Positions 43,791 through 51,979 of a DNA stretch of 64,000 bases are shown piece by piece. The translations under genes were made by a program, and so were the position numbers. How positions within the stretch are numbered: the stretch's first letter is position 1; each line of letters opens with the position of its first letter. Location: positions 248,001 through 312,000 of the forward strand of contig JAEINT010000004.1 of NCBI GenBank assembly GCA_016342745.1, in the 5' to 3' direction. Source of the DNA: Labilibaculum sp. Lineage in GTDB: Bacteria; Bacteroidota; Bacteroidia; Bacteroidales; Marinifilaceae. The notes beneath the pieces are model-generated. The model saw nothing but the letters and a program-made list of their open reading frames with translations, had not been told where the DNA came from and did no database searches.

Positions 43791-45082
43791 CACGACTTTG
43801 CTTTAATCTTGTTTAAACGAAGGCTTACCGCATTACAGTGAGCATCTAATTGTTCTGCCGTGGCCATCACTTCTATTACTGGTCCTAAATTTCGCAATCC
43901 TTCTTCACTGATTTTCTGAAAGCTAATATTCTTCATAAAAGAATCTAGACTGACACCAGAATATGCTTTTGCGTAGCCATTAGTTGGCAAGGTGTGGTTT
44001 GTTCCTGAGGCATAATCACCAGCACTTTCGGGCGTGTAATTTCCTAGAAAAACAGAACCTGCATTTTCTATTCCAGCCACTAATCGCTCTTCTTCCTTTA
44101 CGGATACAATTAGGTGTTCTGGTCCGTACTCGTTACTTAAGGCAAGAGCCTCTTCCATCTTACCCACCAAAATAAGTTTTGAATTAGCCAAAGCTTTGCT
44201 CGCAACCTCTTTTCGGGTTAATGATTTCAATTGCTTTTCCACTTCGATCGCTACATCCTTTATTAATGTCTCATTCCATGAAATTAAAACCACCTGACTA
44301 TCGGCACCGTGCTCTGCCTGCGACAACAAATCTGAAGCAACAAATTCAGCATCTGCTGTTTCATCTGCAATAACCAATACCTCCGAAGGACCAGCTGGCA
44401 TATCAATCGCTACTCCTTTTTTAGTAACTTCTTGCTTGGCTGCTGTCACATACTGATTGCCCGGACCAAATATTTTATAAACATGCGGCACCGTCTCAGT
44501 ACCAAAAGCCATTGCAGCGATTGCTTGAATTCCACCAATTCGAAATACTCGATCGACACCAACTAGTTTACATGCGTACAAAATAGCTGGATCAATTTTC
44601 CCTTCTTTATTTGGAGGTGTACACAAAACTACTTCCTGACAACCTGCAAGTTTTGCTGGAATCCCTAACATTAACACCGTTGAAAACAAAGGTGCAGTTC
44701 CTCCTGGCACATACAAACCAACCTTATTAATAGGAGTTGCCTTTCGCCAACAACTTACACCTACCGATGTCTCAATAAGCTCAGGCTTGGTCAATTGACT
44801 AGAATGGTATTTTTCTATATTGTTTGCTGCTACAGTCAAGGCATTTTTCAATTCTTGGCTTACCAAGCTTTCCGATGCTTCAATTTCTTCAAGACTTACT
44901 TCAACAGAATCAATCTCTGCCCCATCGTAAAGACTTGTATATTTTAAAAGAGCCTTGTCTCCGTCATTCTTGACTTGTTCAAAAACCTGGTTCACGAGTT
45001 CAGCCATTTTCTCCACATTATTCTCAGGGCGGCTTAAAATCTGGTTCCAATCTTCTCTTTTGGGATATTTTATTACTTGCAT
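43790..45082 (-). CDS. hisD: Histidinol dehydrogenase
   Basis: A 430-residue zinc enzyme oxidising histidinol to histidine with NAD in two steps. It contains VGLYVPGGTAPLFSTVLM, IGGIQAIAAMAFGTETVPHVYKIFGPGNQYV, MPAGPSEVLVIAD, LSQAEHGADSQVVL with a zinc-site Gln/His pair, YGPEHLIV and SAGDYASGTNHTLPTNGYAKAYSGVSL. Length is normal. Second gene of the operon, 18 bp after hisG. Confidence 0.97.
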   Translation of the reverse strand: MQVIKYPKREDWNQILSRPENNVEKMAELVNQVFEQVKNDGDKALLKYTSLYDGAEIDSVEVSLEEIEASESLVSQELKNALTVAANNIEKYHSSQLTKPELIETSVGVSCWRKATPINKVGLYVPGGTAPLFSTVLMLGIPAKLAGCQEVVLCTPPNKEGKIDPAILYACKLVGVDRVFRIGGIQAIAAMAFGTETVPHVYKIFGPGNQYVTAAKQEVTKKGVAIDMPAGPSEVLVIADETADAEFVASDLLSQAEHGADSQVVLISWNETLIKDVAIEVEKQLKSLTRKEVASKALANSKLILVGKMEEALALSNEYGPEHLIVSVKEEERLVAGIENAGSVFLGNYTPESAGDYASGTNHTLPTNGYAKAYSGVSLDSFMKNISFQKISEEGLRNLGPVIEVMATAEQLDAHCNAVSLRLNKIKAKS

Positions 45083-45100
45083 GTTATCAAGAGTTAAAGC

Positions 45101-45961
45101 TTACAATACCATTTTCTGAATAGGAATAATCAAAATTCCTTCTGCCCCATTGATTTTTAGTTGATCGATTACCCCCCAAAAATCATTCTCATTAATAACA
45201 GAGTGAATTGAACTCCAACCTTCTTGAGCTAAAGGCAAAACCGTAGGACTCTTCATCCCTGGTAATACTTTAATGATATCGTCAATTTTATCGTTAGGAG
45301 CATTCAACAGAATGTATTTGTTGTTTTTTGCAGCTAGAACAGATTTCATACGAAACAGCAGGCGATCCAATATCGCTCTTTTCAAATCGCTAATGTTCTT
45401 ATTGGCAACCAAACATGCTTCCGAAACTAAAACCTCTTCAACTTCTTTCAATCCATTCTTAAACAAAGTGCTACCAGAACTAACTAAATCACATATTCCA
45501 TCAGCCAAACCTATGTTTGGAGCAATCTCTACAGATCCAGAAATAACGTGTATATCACAATCCAAGTTATTTTCGTCTAGAAATTGCTGAAGAGAATTAG
45601 GATAAGATGTGGCTAACTTTTTCCCATTAAAATATTCCAAGCCAGTATATTCAACATCCTTAGGCAAAGCCATTGCTAATCTACACTTTGAAAAACCAAG
45701 CTTTTGAAGAATTTCCAACTCCTTCTGTTTCTCAACAATTACATTCCCTCCTACAATAGCAATATCCGCTACTCCATCTTCAACATACTGAGGAATATCA
45801 GAATTCCTAAGGTACAAAACTTCCAGTGGAAAATTGGACGCATTGGCTTTCAACTGATCTTTTCCATTATCAATTGATATTCCACACTCTTTTAAAATTT
45901 TTAATGAATCTTCCTGCAGTCTTCCTGATTTCTGCACTGCAATTGTTAATTTTTCTCCCAT
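45101..45961 (-). CDS. hisG: ATP phosphoribosyltransferase, long form
   Basis: A 286-residue HisG catalysing the first histidine step. The periplasmic-binding-like catalytic core has LTIAVQKSGRLQEDSLKILKECGI, DIAIVGGNVIVE, KKLATSYPNSLQQFLDE, SGSVEIAPNIGLADGICDLVSSGSTLFKNGL. The C-terminal ~75 residues (PGMKSPTVLPLAQEGWSSIHSVINENDFWGVIDQLKINGAEGILIIPIQKM) are the ACT-like regulatory domain that binds histidine, so this long form does not need HisZ. First structural gene, ~115 bp downstream of the leader peptide. Confidence 0.97.
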   Translation of the reverse strand: MGEKLTIAVQKSGRLQEDSLKILKECGISIDNGKDQLKANASNFPLEVLYLRNSDIPQYVEDGVADIAIVGGNVIVEKQKELEILQKLGFSKCRLAMALPKDVEYTGLEYFNGKKLATSYPNSLQQFLDENNLDCDIHVISGSVEIAPNIGLADGICDLVSSGSTLFKNGLKEVEEVLVSEACLVANKNISDLKRAILDRLLFRMKSVLAAKNNKYILLNAPNDKIDDIIKVLPGMKSPTVLPLAQEGWSSIHSVINENDFWGVIDQLKINGAEGILIIPIQKMVL

Positions 45962-46001
45962 GGTTAAAATTTTGGCTCCTGCCGATTTCAGTTATGGGCA
46001 T

Positions 46002-46029
46002 AAAAAATACCCGACTGAAATCAGGCGGG
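46002..46029 (-). terminator. his operon attenuator (intrinsic terminator)
   Basis: On the minus strand CCCGCCTGA / TCAGTCGGG form a 9-position stem with one C-T mismatch and a 2-nt centre, followed by TATTTTTTA. It lies between the His-rich leader peptide and hisG. CAGG and CTGAA segments at the end of the leader ORF are each complementary to parts of this hairpin, so a competing fold is possible, though I see only 4-5 bp. Confidence 0.82.
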
Positions 46030-46075
46030 CATTGTTAATGTTACTTAATATCTTTTGAGATAAGGCACAACATCT

Positions 46076-46132
46076 TCAGCTCACCTGGCGGTAAGGATAA
46101 TGATGATGGTGATGTAGTGCATTAAAAATCAT
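46076..46132 (-). CDS. hisL: Histidine-rich leader peptide of the his operon
   Basis: An 18-residue ORF reading MIFNALHHHHHYPYRQVS with five consecutive His codons and a TGA stop. It begins ~20 nt downstream of a promoter of the Bacteroidota type and is followed by an intrinsic terminator before hisG. Position, His run and terminator are those of a ribosome-mediated attenuator analogous to enterobacterial hisL. The symbol is given by function, not by homology. Confidence 0.88.
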   Translation of the reverse strand: MIFNALHHHHHYPYRQVS

Positions 46133-46153
46133 TTCTATTTCTTTTGTGTGCAA

Positions 46154-46185
46154 CAAAGATTAACAATTTATTTTAAGCATCCAAA
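46154..46185 (-). promoter_or_regulatory. Promoter of the his operon
   Basis: On the minus strand TTTG (46185-46182), a 19-nt spacer and TAATCTTTG (46162-46154), very near the Bacteroidota TTTG-N19-TAnnTTTG consensus with one extra base inside the -7 box. Transcription would start just upstream of hisL. Confidence 0.65.
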
Positions 46186-46228
46186 TATCAAGATTAAAAC
46201 AATTCATATTTTAATGAAAAATTAACAT

Positions 46229-46515
46229 CACCCCCAAATACAAACAAGGACTATTATATATAAAGGATAAAAAAGAGCTTCGCAAATTCAAAAATGGGGG
46301 TTCCCCTCTAAAAAATATACTTATTTATCGGCACACCCCCTTTTCGAAAACGTTACAATTGAAAATAATGCACTTTTTCTACACATACCCCCTATTTTTT
46401 AGTGGTAGTTTCATTTTTTTTAATACTTTTACATCGTCACCCTATCGAATTAAGGGGGTTGATTTAAAAAAAAGCATATTTCACAAACTTGACCCTGTAA
46501 TTTATAGGGGTGTTG
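46229..46515. promoter_or_regulatory. Region with repeated C5/G5-run motifs upstream of the P-II gene
   Basis: In otherwise very AT-rich DNA, six short runs recur: CACCCCCAA (about 46229), TGGGGGTTCCCC (46294), ACACCCCCTT (46334), TACCCCCTA (46386), AAGGGGGTTGA (46453) and TAGGGGTGTTG (46505). Spacings are about 43-67 bp. The last two pair with nearby ACCC (CACCCTATCGAATTAAGGG and ACCCTGTAATTTATAGGGGT), so they look like inverted half-sites. No coding sequence is present. A regulator binding array is one reading; function unknown. Confidence 0.4.
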
Positions 46516-46588
46516 AAAAATAAAAAGACCATTATCACTAAACACTATAAAAATCAAAAATTAACCAATGCAGATGAATTACAAAACA

Positions 46589-46725
46589 ATTCGAAATGAA
46601 ACCACACTGCATTTCGAATCACGGATAGAACAATCACAATCTTCAATTTCTCGACAACGGTCGAATTTACGCTTGGTCTAAACCCGAAACCCGAAGCTTC
46701 TTAATCCGGGGAGCTTCGGTGTTTC
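46589..46725 (+). promoter_or_regulatory. Structured leader with three hairpins before the P-II/ammonium transporter genes
   Basis: Three stem-loops lie in a row: ATTCGAAATG / CATTTCGAAT (perfect 10 bp, 11-nt loop, 46589-46619); TCGAC / GTCGA with an AACG loop (46650-46663); and GAAAC-CCGAAGCT / AGCTTCGG-T-GTTTC (13 bp with one bulged T, 13-nt loop, 46686-46725). None is followed by a T-tract, so none is a plain terminator. The third ends 53 nt before the P-II start. I do not recognise a known riboswitch or Rfam-type motif from memory. Confidence 0.45.
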
Positions 46726-46778
46726 AACCATCCAAAATGAAGAAAAATGATTCTAATCACTGCAAAATCAATTAGTTT

Positions 46779-47126
46779 ATGAAAAAGATCGAAGCAATTA
46801 TTCGGAAAACAAAATTTGAAGAAGTACAAAAAGGCTTGCACGAAATCGGTATTGATTATTTCACCTTTTGGGATGTCAGAGGCGTTGGAAAATCAGTAGA
46901 AGAGAGAGTTTATCGTGGCGTTACCTATGATACTAGTAGTATTGAAAGAACTTTAATCTCTTTTATTGTAAGAGATAAATATGTTGACAGCTGTATTGTG
47001 AGCATTCGAGAAAATGCATTTACAGGAGAAGTGGGAGATGGAAGAATCTTTATTTACGAGGTACAAGACGCTTACAGAATCCGCACTGGAGATTCAGGAG
47101 ATCGTTCCTTATACGATGAAGAATAA
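46779..47126 (+). CDS. P-II family nitrogen regulatory protein
   Basis: A 115-residue P-II protein of the GlnB/GlnK type, a trimer that reads 2-oxoglutarate and ATP/ADP and controls nitrogen uptake. It shows MKKIEAIIRKTKFEEVQKGLHEIGI, the T-loop VEERVYRGVTYDTSS with Tyr50 at the position of the uridylylated Tyr51, the B-loop TGEVGDGRIFI and the C-loop RIRTGDSGD. The linked ammonium transporter 36 bp downstream points to a GlnK-like role, where the T-loop plugs the channel at high nitrogen. The leader upstream is long and structured. Confidence 0.96.
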   Translation: MKKIEAIIRKTKFEEVQKGLHEIGIDYFTFWDVRGVGKSVEERVYRGVTYDTSSIERTLISFIVRDKYVDSCIVSIRENAFTGEVGDGRIFIYEVQDAYRIRTGDSGDRSLYDEE

Positions 47127-47162
47127 GACAGCTAGTAAATTCAACAATTAAAATTATTTATC

Positions 47163-48404
47163 ATGGAAGAAACACTCACTTTACATACATTACAGACAAC
47201 AATTACCGAAACCAGTCATTCATTAGACGTTGTCTGGGTACTAATATCTGCAGCACTTGTAATGTTCATGCAGCCTGGTTTCGCAATGGCAGAAGCTGGC
47301 TTTACCAGATCTAAAAATACTGCTAACATTTTAATGAAGAACCTTCTTGATTTCGGTGTTGGCTCCATTACATTTTTTCTTATTGGTTACGCATTAATGT
47401 TTGGAACAGACGTAGGAGGATTAATTGGAAAACTTCCTTTCATGGAAGATGTTCGACCAGACATTGATTTGTCCTTTCTAATGTTTCAAACCGTGTTTGC
47501 AGCTACAGCAGCGACTATTGTATCTGGTGCTGTGGCCGAAAGAACGGAATTTAAAACCTACTTGTTTTTTAGCGTAATTACTACAGCAATTATTTACCCA
47601 ATATCAGGCCACTGGATTTGGGGTGGCGGATGGTTAAGCGAACTTGGATTTCACGATTTTGCTGGATCAACAGTTGTACACTCTGTAGGTGCTTGGATGG
47701 GATTGGTTGGAGCAATCTTAATAGGCCCTAGAATTGGCAAATACAATGGGAAAGCCAATGCTATCCCTGGTCACAACCTTACTTTTGCCGCTCTTGGAGT
47801 ATTCATTTTATGGTTTGGATGGTTTGGATTTAATGCTGGCTCACAATTAGCCGCTGCAGGAACCTCAAACACAGTTGCAATCTCTCACATATTCCTAACC
47901 ACAAACCTATCTGCAGCTGCAGGAACACTTGCCGCCTTATTTACAAGTTGGTTCAGATATAAACGCCCAACCCTATCCTTAAGTCTAAATGGATCTTTGG
48001 CAGGATTAGTAGCCATTACAGCAGGTTGCGATATTGTTTCACCTGAAGCTGCCATTATCATTGGTCTTATTGCTGGCGTTGCTCTGGTATTTGGTGTTGA
48101 ATTTATTGATAAAGTATTGCGTATTGATGATCCTGTAGGTGCTGTAACCGTGCATGGCATTAACGGTGCATTAGGAACAATTTTAGTTGGATTCTTTGCT
48201 ACCGATGGTGGTTTATTTTACGGAGGAGGATTCAGCCTATTAGGCGTTCAACTTCTAGGTGTAGTTGCTGTCGCCGCTTGGGCAATTGGAACAGCATACA
48301 TCCTATTTAAAATACTTAAAGTTACAATTGGACTAAGAGTATCAGCTCGCGTAGAAGAAGAAGGCTTGGATATCTACGAACACGGTGAAAAAGCTTACCA
48401 CTAG
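47163..48404 (+). CDS. amt: Ammonium transporter Amt
   Basis: A 413-residue Amt/Mep/Rh channel with about eleven membrane helices. Typical segments: DVVWVLISAALVMFMQPGFAMAEAGFTRSKNTANILMKNLLDFGVGS, SGHWIWGGGWLSELGFHDFAGSTVVHSVGAWMGLVGA (with the first pore His), LGVFILWFGWFGFNAGS, and DDPVGAVTVHGINGALGTILVG with the second pore His. The cytoplasmic C-terminus (LRVSARVEEEGLDIYEHGEKAYH) is the conserved regulatory tail. In an operon with the P-II gene upstream; ends at a strong terminator. Confidence 0.97.
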   Translation: MEETLTLHTLQTTITETSHSLDVVWVLISAALVMFMQPGFAMAEAGFTRSKNTANILMKNLLDFGVGSITFFLIGYALMFGTDVGGLIGKLPFMEDVRPDIDLSFLMFQTVFAATAATIVSGAVAERTEFKTYLFFSVITTAIIYPISGHWIWGGGWLSELGFHDFAGSTVVHSVGAWMGLVGAILIGPRIGKYNGKANAIPGHNLTFAALGVFILWFGWFGFNAGSQLAAAGTSNTVAISHIFLTTNLSAAAGTLAALFTSWFRYKRPTLSLSLNGSLAGLVAITAGCDIVSPEAAIIIGLIAGVALVFGVEFIDKVLRIDDPVGAVTVHGINGALGTILVGFFATDGGLFYGGGFSLLGVQLLGVVAVAAWAIGTAYILFKILKVTIGLRVSARVEEEGLDIYEHGEKAYH

Positions 48405-48430
48405 CACTTAACTATAAACTCGTTTCTCGT

Positions 48431-48467
48431 AAAATGACAAGAACTTTATGTTCTTGTCATTTTTTTT
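48431..48467 (+). terminator. Intrinsic terminator of the P-II/amt operon
   Basis: Perfect 14-bp stem AAAATGACAAGAAC / GTTCTTGTCATTTT with a 5-nt loop running into T8. Confidence 0.93.
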
Positions 48468-48554
48468 CATCCAACTTATACTAATTCCGAGAATACTTCG
48501 TATTTTCATTAATTCGAAATCGTTTTTAATACACATATTTATAAAAATTATCAC

Positions 48555-49136
48555 ATGAAAAAACTAAATGTATTTCTATTAGCCTGTTTCTTTTTCGTCC
48601 TTAGTATTGGTCAATCTGGATGTTATGGCCCTTTTCGATTGACAAAAAATCTACACGAATGGAATGGTACTGTCGGAGACAAATTCATTAACTCGCTGGT
48701 ATTTTTTGCATTTATTGTTATTCCTGTTTATGAGGTAGCAGTATTTATCGACGGAGTCGTGTTGAACACAATTGAATTTTGGACTGGCGATAATCCTATA
48801 GCGATGGGTGAAAACGATAAAGATGTACAAATCGTAAAAAAAGATGGTAACAAATACCGTATTACAGCAACAAAAAACAAGTTTCACATTGAACAACTGC
48901 AAGGTGAAAACAAAGGTGATACTGCTGAATTAATCTTTGATCCCGAAAGTAGCAGTTGGAACCTTAAAGATGGCAACAAAGAATTGCAAAAGCTTGTTCA
49001 AATAAACGAAGCAGCAAATCTAATTCAAGTTTACAAACCAAATGGACAAATTCTAACCTTTGATCAAAACACGAATAATTTGGCCTCAATAAAAACACAA
49101 CTACAAGCAGAATCTATCAACTGGTCGATGAAATAG
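48555..49136 (+). CDS. DUF3332-type predicted lipoprotein
   Basis: A 193-residue protein. The N-terminus MKKLNVFLLACFFFVLSIGQSGC is a signal sequence ending in a lipobox-like GQSGC. A second hydrophobic segment (NSLVFFAFIVIPVYEVAVFIDGVVLNTIEFW) and a polar beta-rich C-terminus follow, as in the DUF3332 family. CYGPFRLTKNLHEWNGTVGDKFINS just after the lipid Cys is its characteristic opening. Function unknown. Monocistronic with its own terminator. Confidence 0.85.
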   Translation: MKKLNVFLLACFFFVLSIGQSGCYGPFRLTKNLHEWNGTVGDKFINSLVFFAFIVIPVYEVAVFIDGVVLNTIEFWTGDNPIAMGENDKDVQIVKKDGNKYRITATKNKFHIEQLQGENKGDTAELIFDPESSSWNLKDGNKELQKLVQINEAANLIQVYKPNGQILTFDQNTNNLASIKTQLQAESINWSMK

Positions 49137-49165
49137 AATTTTATCTTATGAATTAGTAATAGAAA

Positions 49166-49200
49166 AGCCTTAGAACCTTAGTTCTAAGGCTTCTTTTTTT
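49166..49200 (+). terminator. Intrinsic terminator
   Basis: 11-bp stem AGCCTTAGAAC / GTTCTAAGGCT with a CTTA loop followed by TCTTTTTTT. Confidence 0.92.
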
Positions 49201-49276
49201 AAAAAAGCAATTCAAAATTTTTTTCCTTTACCTGATAAATGTAACTTTAGTAGAGCTGGAATAAATTTTGACAGAT

Positions 49277-51958
49277 ATGCTTGCAATAAAAAAAAGATAT
49301 ATTAGAAATTTAAAAATTGAATTCCTTTTTCTATTTTTCTTATTATGCATTCCACTATCGTCCTCTTCCAAACCAACCAATTCCCCTCCAAAAACTGAAA
49401 AAATAAAGCTTCAACTTAAATATTTTCATCAGTTTCAATTTGCAGGATACTACGCTGCACTTCATAAAGGTTATTACAAAAACGCTGGGCTTGATGTAGA
49501 AATCATTGAAGGTGGCACAATTAATTCAATCGAGACTGTTGTCTCCGGTCAAGCAGATTATGGAATCGCTGCCAACGATATACTCATTGAAAGAATCAAC
49601 AAACAACCAATCGTTTTACTAGCATGCATCTTTCAAAGTTCTCCATCTGTTTTTCTCAGTCTCGAAAAATCGAACATTCATACCGCTCACGACCTTATAG
49701 ATAAGAAAGTTATGCTCTTGGGCGAATTCCGAGATCCGGAGCTGATGGCCATATTCCATCAAGAAGGAATACAAATCAATGATATCCAAAGAATTTCAAC
49801 CTCTTATGATATAAATGATCTTATTAGTGGTAAAACAGATGCATTAAACGCTTACATCACAAACGAACCATACTTTTTAAAAGAACAGAACATCCCTCAC
49901 ACTATCATATCTCCTAAAACTTATGGCATTGATTTTTATGGAGATGGTATTTTTACTAGCGAAAATGAAGTGAAATTAAATCCAGATAGAGTTCAAGCTT
50001 TTTTGGATGCAAGCAAAAAAGGATGGGAATACGCCTTGGAAAATCAAGATGAGATTATTGACGTAATCATTAGCAAGTATTCAGATAAAAAATCAAGAGC
50101 TCATCTTGAATTTGAAGCTGAGCAAATAAAAAAACTAATTCTAAACGAATATGTTGAAATAGGTCACATCAATCCAGGCAGAATTCAAAACATTGCCGAT
50201 ATCTGTGCAAAAATGGGAATGATTCCGCTTAATTACGATCTCACAGGGTTTATCTACGAACCTGAATCATTCAATACGCCAACATGGCTAAAATGGCTTT
50301 TGGGAACAACATTAGGCCTTATCATTATTGTAATTGGTATTTCATCCTACTTATTTCTTTTCAACAAGCAATTAAAAAAAGCTGTTGCCAAACAAACATC
50401 AAGCCTTAGCAATAAAAATAGCGAATTGCAGAAAGAAATATCTGAAAGAATAAGAATTGTTGCTGCCTTAAAACAATCTGAAAAACGCTTTAGAGAAATG
50501 GTTGAAAACCTACCTTCAGGTGCCATTCTAAATGAAAAAGATAAGTTATTTATAAATAAAAAGGCATACGAGATTACAGGATATACCAACAAAGAACTAG
50601 CGGACTTTGACACATGGTTTTTAAAATTATACCCTAGTAGTAAAAAGAAAAATTTACAACTATACCTTGAGAACAAAAACAATAATTTCAATGAGATTAT
50701 CACGACAAGTATTACGTGCAAAAACGGTAAACAAAAACAAGTAGAATTTCACTGCTACCAATTTGAACGCAAAGAAATATGGTTAATGAATGATATTTCT
50801 CGCAGGTTAAAGACTGAAAATGCTTTAATTGCCAGTGAAAATAAACTCAGAGCTTACATTGAAGAATCTCCAAATGGATTGGTTATTTTCTCCCCAAATA
50901 CAAAAATAATATTTACCAATCGGGCTTTTATTGATCTAATGGATATTTCAAATGATAGACTTGACGATATCTACATACCTGATTTTTTTGCTCCTAAACA
51001 TCTAGAACAAAACCAAAAATTACTCACACAACTTTTAACGGAAGGCAAATGCCAAGGTGAAGTTGTTATTCAATCATCTCAGGGCAAGAAACACCCTGTA
51101 TTCATTAGTGCTGTAAAACTAATCAACAACGAATACCTAGCCTTTATCGTTGATATTTCCGCAATCAAGAAGGCTGAACATGAATTACGAATAGCTTTAG
51201 AAAGAGCAGAAGAGAGCGATCGGTTAAAATCAGCCTTTCTTGCAAACATGAGTCACGAAATTAGAACTCCTATGAATGGAATTCTTGGCTTTAGTCAATT
51301 ACTACTAAAACCAGGTCTTACACAAGAAAAAAAAGAGAAATACCTCGATATTTTAAATCAAAATGGAAAACAATTACTTGGGATTATTAATAATATTATA
51401 GATATCTCCTACCTTGAGGTAAACCAATTAAAATCCAACCCAACGTCATTCTCCATTAAAAAACTGTTTGATGATCTAAACACCTTCTTTATTCTTGACG
51501 AAAATCGATTTCACAAGACAAATGTCAAACTCATATTTGACAACCAAGTTCCCAAGGAAACAGACTTCGTCATTTCTGATCTGGGCAAGATCAAGCAAAT
51601 TCTAATAAACCTTATTAACAATGCTTTAAAATTCACTAAAGAAGGACACATTCGTATCTCATCGCAGGTTGAAAAATCAAATCTACACCTTAGCGTAGAA
51701 GATAGCGGTATTGGTATTCCAAAGGAAAAACAAAAATTGATTTTTGAACGATTTGGGCAAGTTGAAAATATTTACACTCGCCAATTTGGAGGTGCAGGCC
51801 TAGGACTTCCTATTTCGAAAGGATTAATAGAACTACTAAAAGGTGAACTACACATGGAATCTAATGAAGGAATTGGGTCTAAGTTTGAATTTCATATTCC
51901 AATAAATACAAGCCCAATAGAAACAACACTCAAAAGCTTGAAACAAGAAGATAAATAG
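49277..51958 (+). CDS. Sensor histidine kinase with NMT1/THI5-like solute-binding domain and PAS domains
   Basis: An 893-residue sensor from the ATG at 49277 (an in-frame TTG lies three codons earlier). After an N-terminal signal/anchor (LFFLLCIPLSSSS) comes an NMT1/THI5-like periplasmic domain (KLQLKYFHQFQFAGYYAALHKGYYKNAGLDVEIIEGG). A membrane helix (WLLGTTLGLIIIVIGISSYLFLF), two PAS-like domains (SEKRFREMVENLPSGAI; SENKLRAYIEESPNGLVIF), HisKA (MSHEIRTPMNGILGFSQLL) and HATPase_c (INLINNALKFTKEG, VEDSGIGIPKEKQKLIFERF, GGAGLGLPISKGLIELL) follow. The NMT1 type resembles sensors for pyrimidine- or nitrogen-containing small molecules. No receiver, and no regulator adjacent. It follows the P-II/amt region, but a link is inference. 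Confidence 0.93.
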   Translation: MLAIKKRYIRNLKIEFLFLFFLLCIPLSSSSKPTNSPPKTEKIKLQLKYFHQFQFAGYYAALHKGYYKNAGLDVEIIEGGTINSIETVVSGQADYGIAANDILIERINKQPIVLLACIFQSSPSVFLSLEKSNIHTAHDLIDKKVMLLGEFRDPELMAIFHQEGIQINDIQRISTSYDINDLISGKTDALNAYITNEPYFLKEQNIPHTIISPKTYGIDFYGDGIFTSENEVKLNPDRVQAFLDASKKGWEYALENQDEIIDVIISKYSDKKSRAHLEFEAEQIKKLILNEYVEIGHINPGRIQNIADICAKMGMIPLNYDLTGFIYEPESFNTPTWLKWLLGTTLGLIIIVIGISSYLFLFNKQLKKAVAKQTSSLSNKNSELQKEISERIRIVAALKQSEKRFREMVENLPSGAILNEKDKLFINKKAYEITGYTNKELADFDTWFLKLYPSSKKKNLQLYLENKNNNFNEIITTSITCKNGKQKQVEFHCYQFERKEIWLMNDISRRLKTENALIASENKLRAYIEESPNGLVIFSPNTKIIFTNRAFIDLMDISNDRLDDIYIPDFFAPKHLEQNQKLLTQLLTEGKCQGEVVIQSSQGKKHPVFISAVKLINNEYLAFIVDISAIKKAEHELRIALERAEESDRLKSAFLANMSHEIRTPMNGILGFSQLLLKPGLTQEKKEKYLDILNQNGKQLLGIINNIIDISYLEVNQLKSNPTSFSIKKLFDDLNTFFILDENRFHKTNVKLIFDNQVPKETDFVISDLGKIKQILINLINNALKFTKEGHIRISSQVEKSNLHLSVEDSGIGIPKEKQKLIFERFGQVENIYTRQFGGAGLGLPISKGLIELLKGELHMESNEGIGSKFEFHIPINTSPIETTLKSLKQEDK

Positions 51959-51979
51959 CAATAATCCTTACATTTAATA

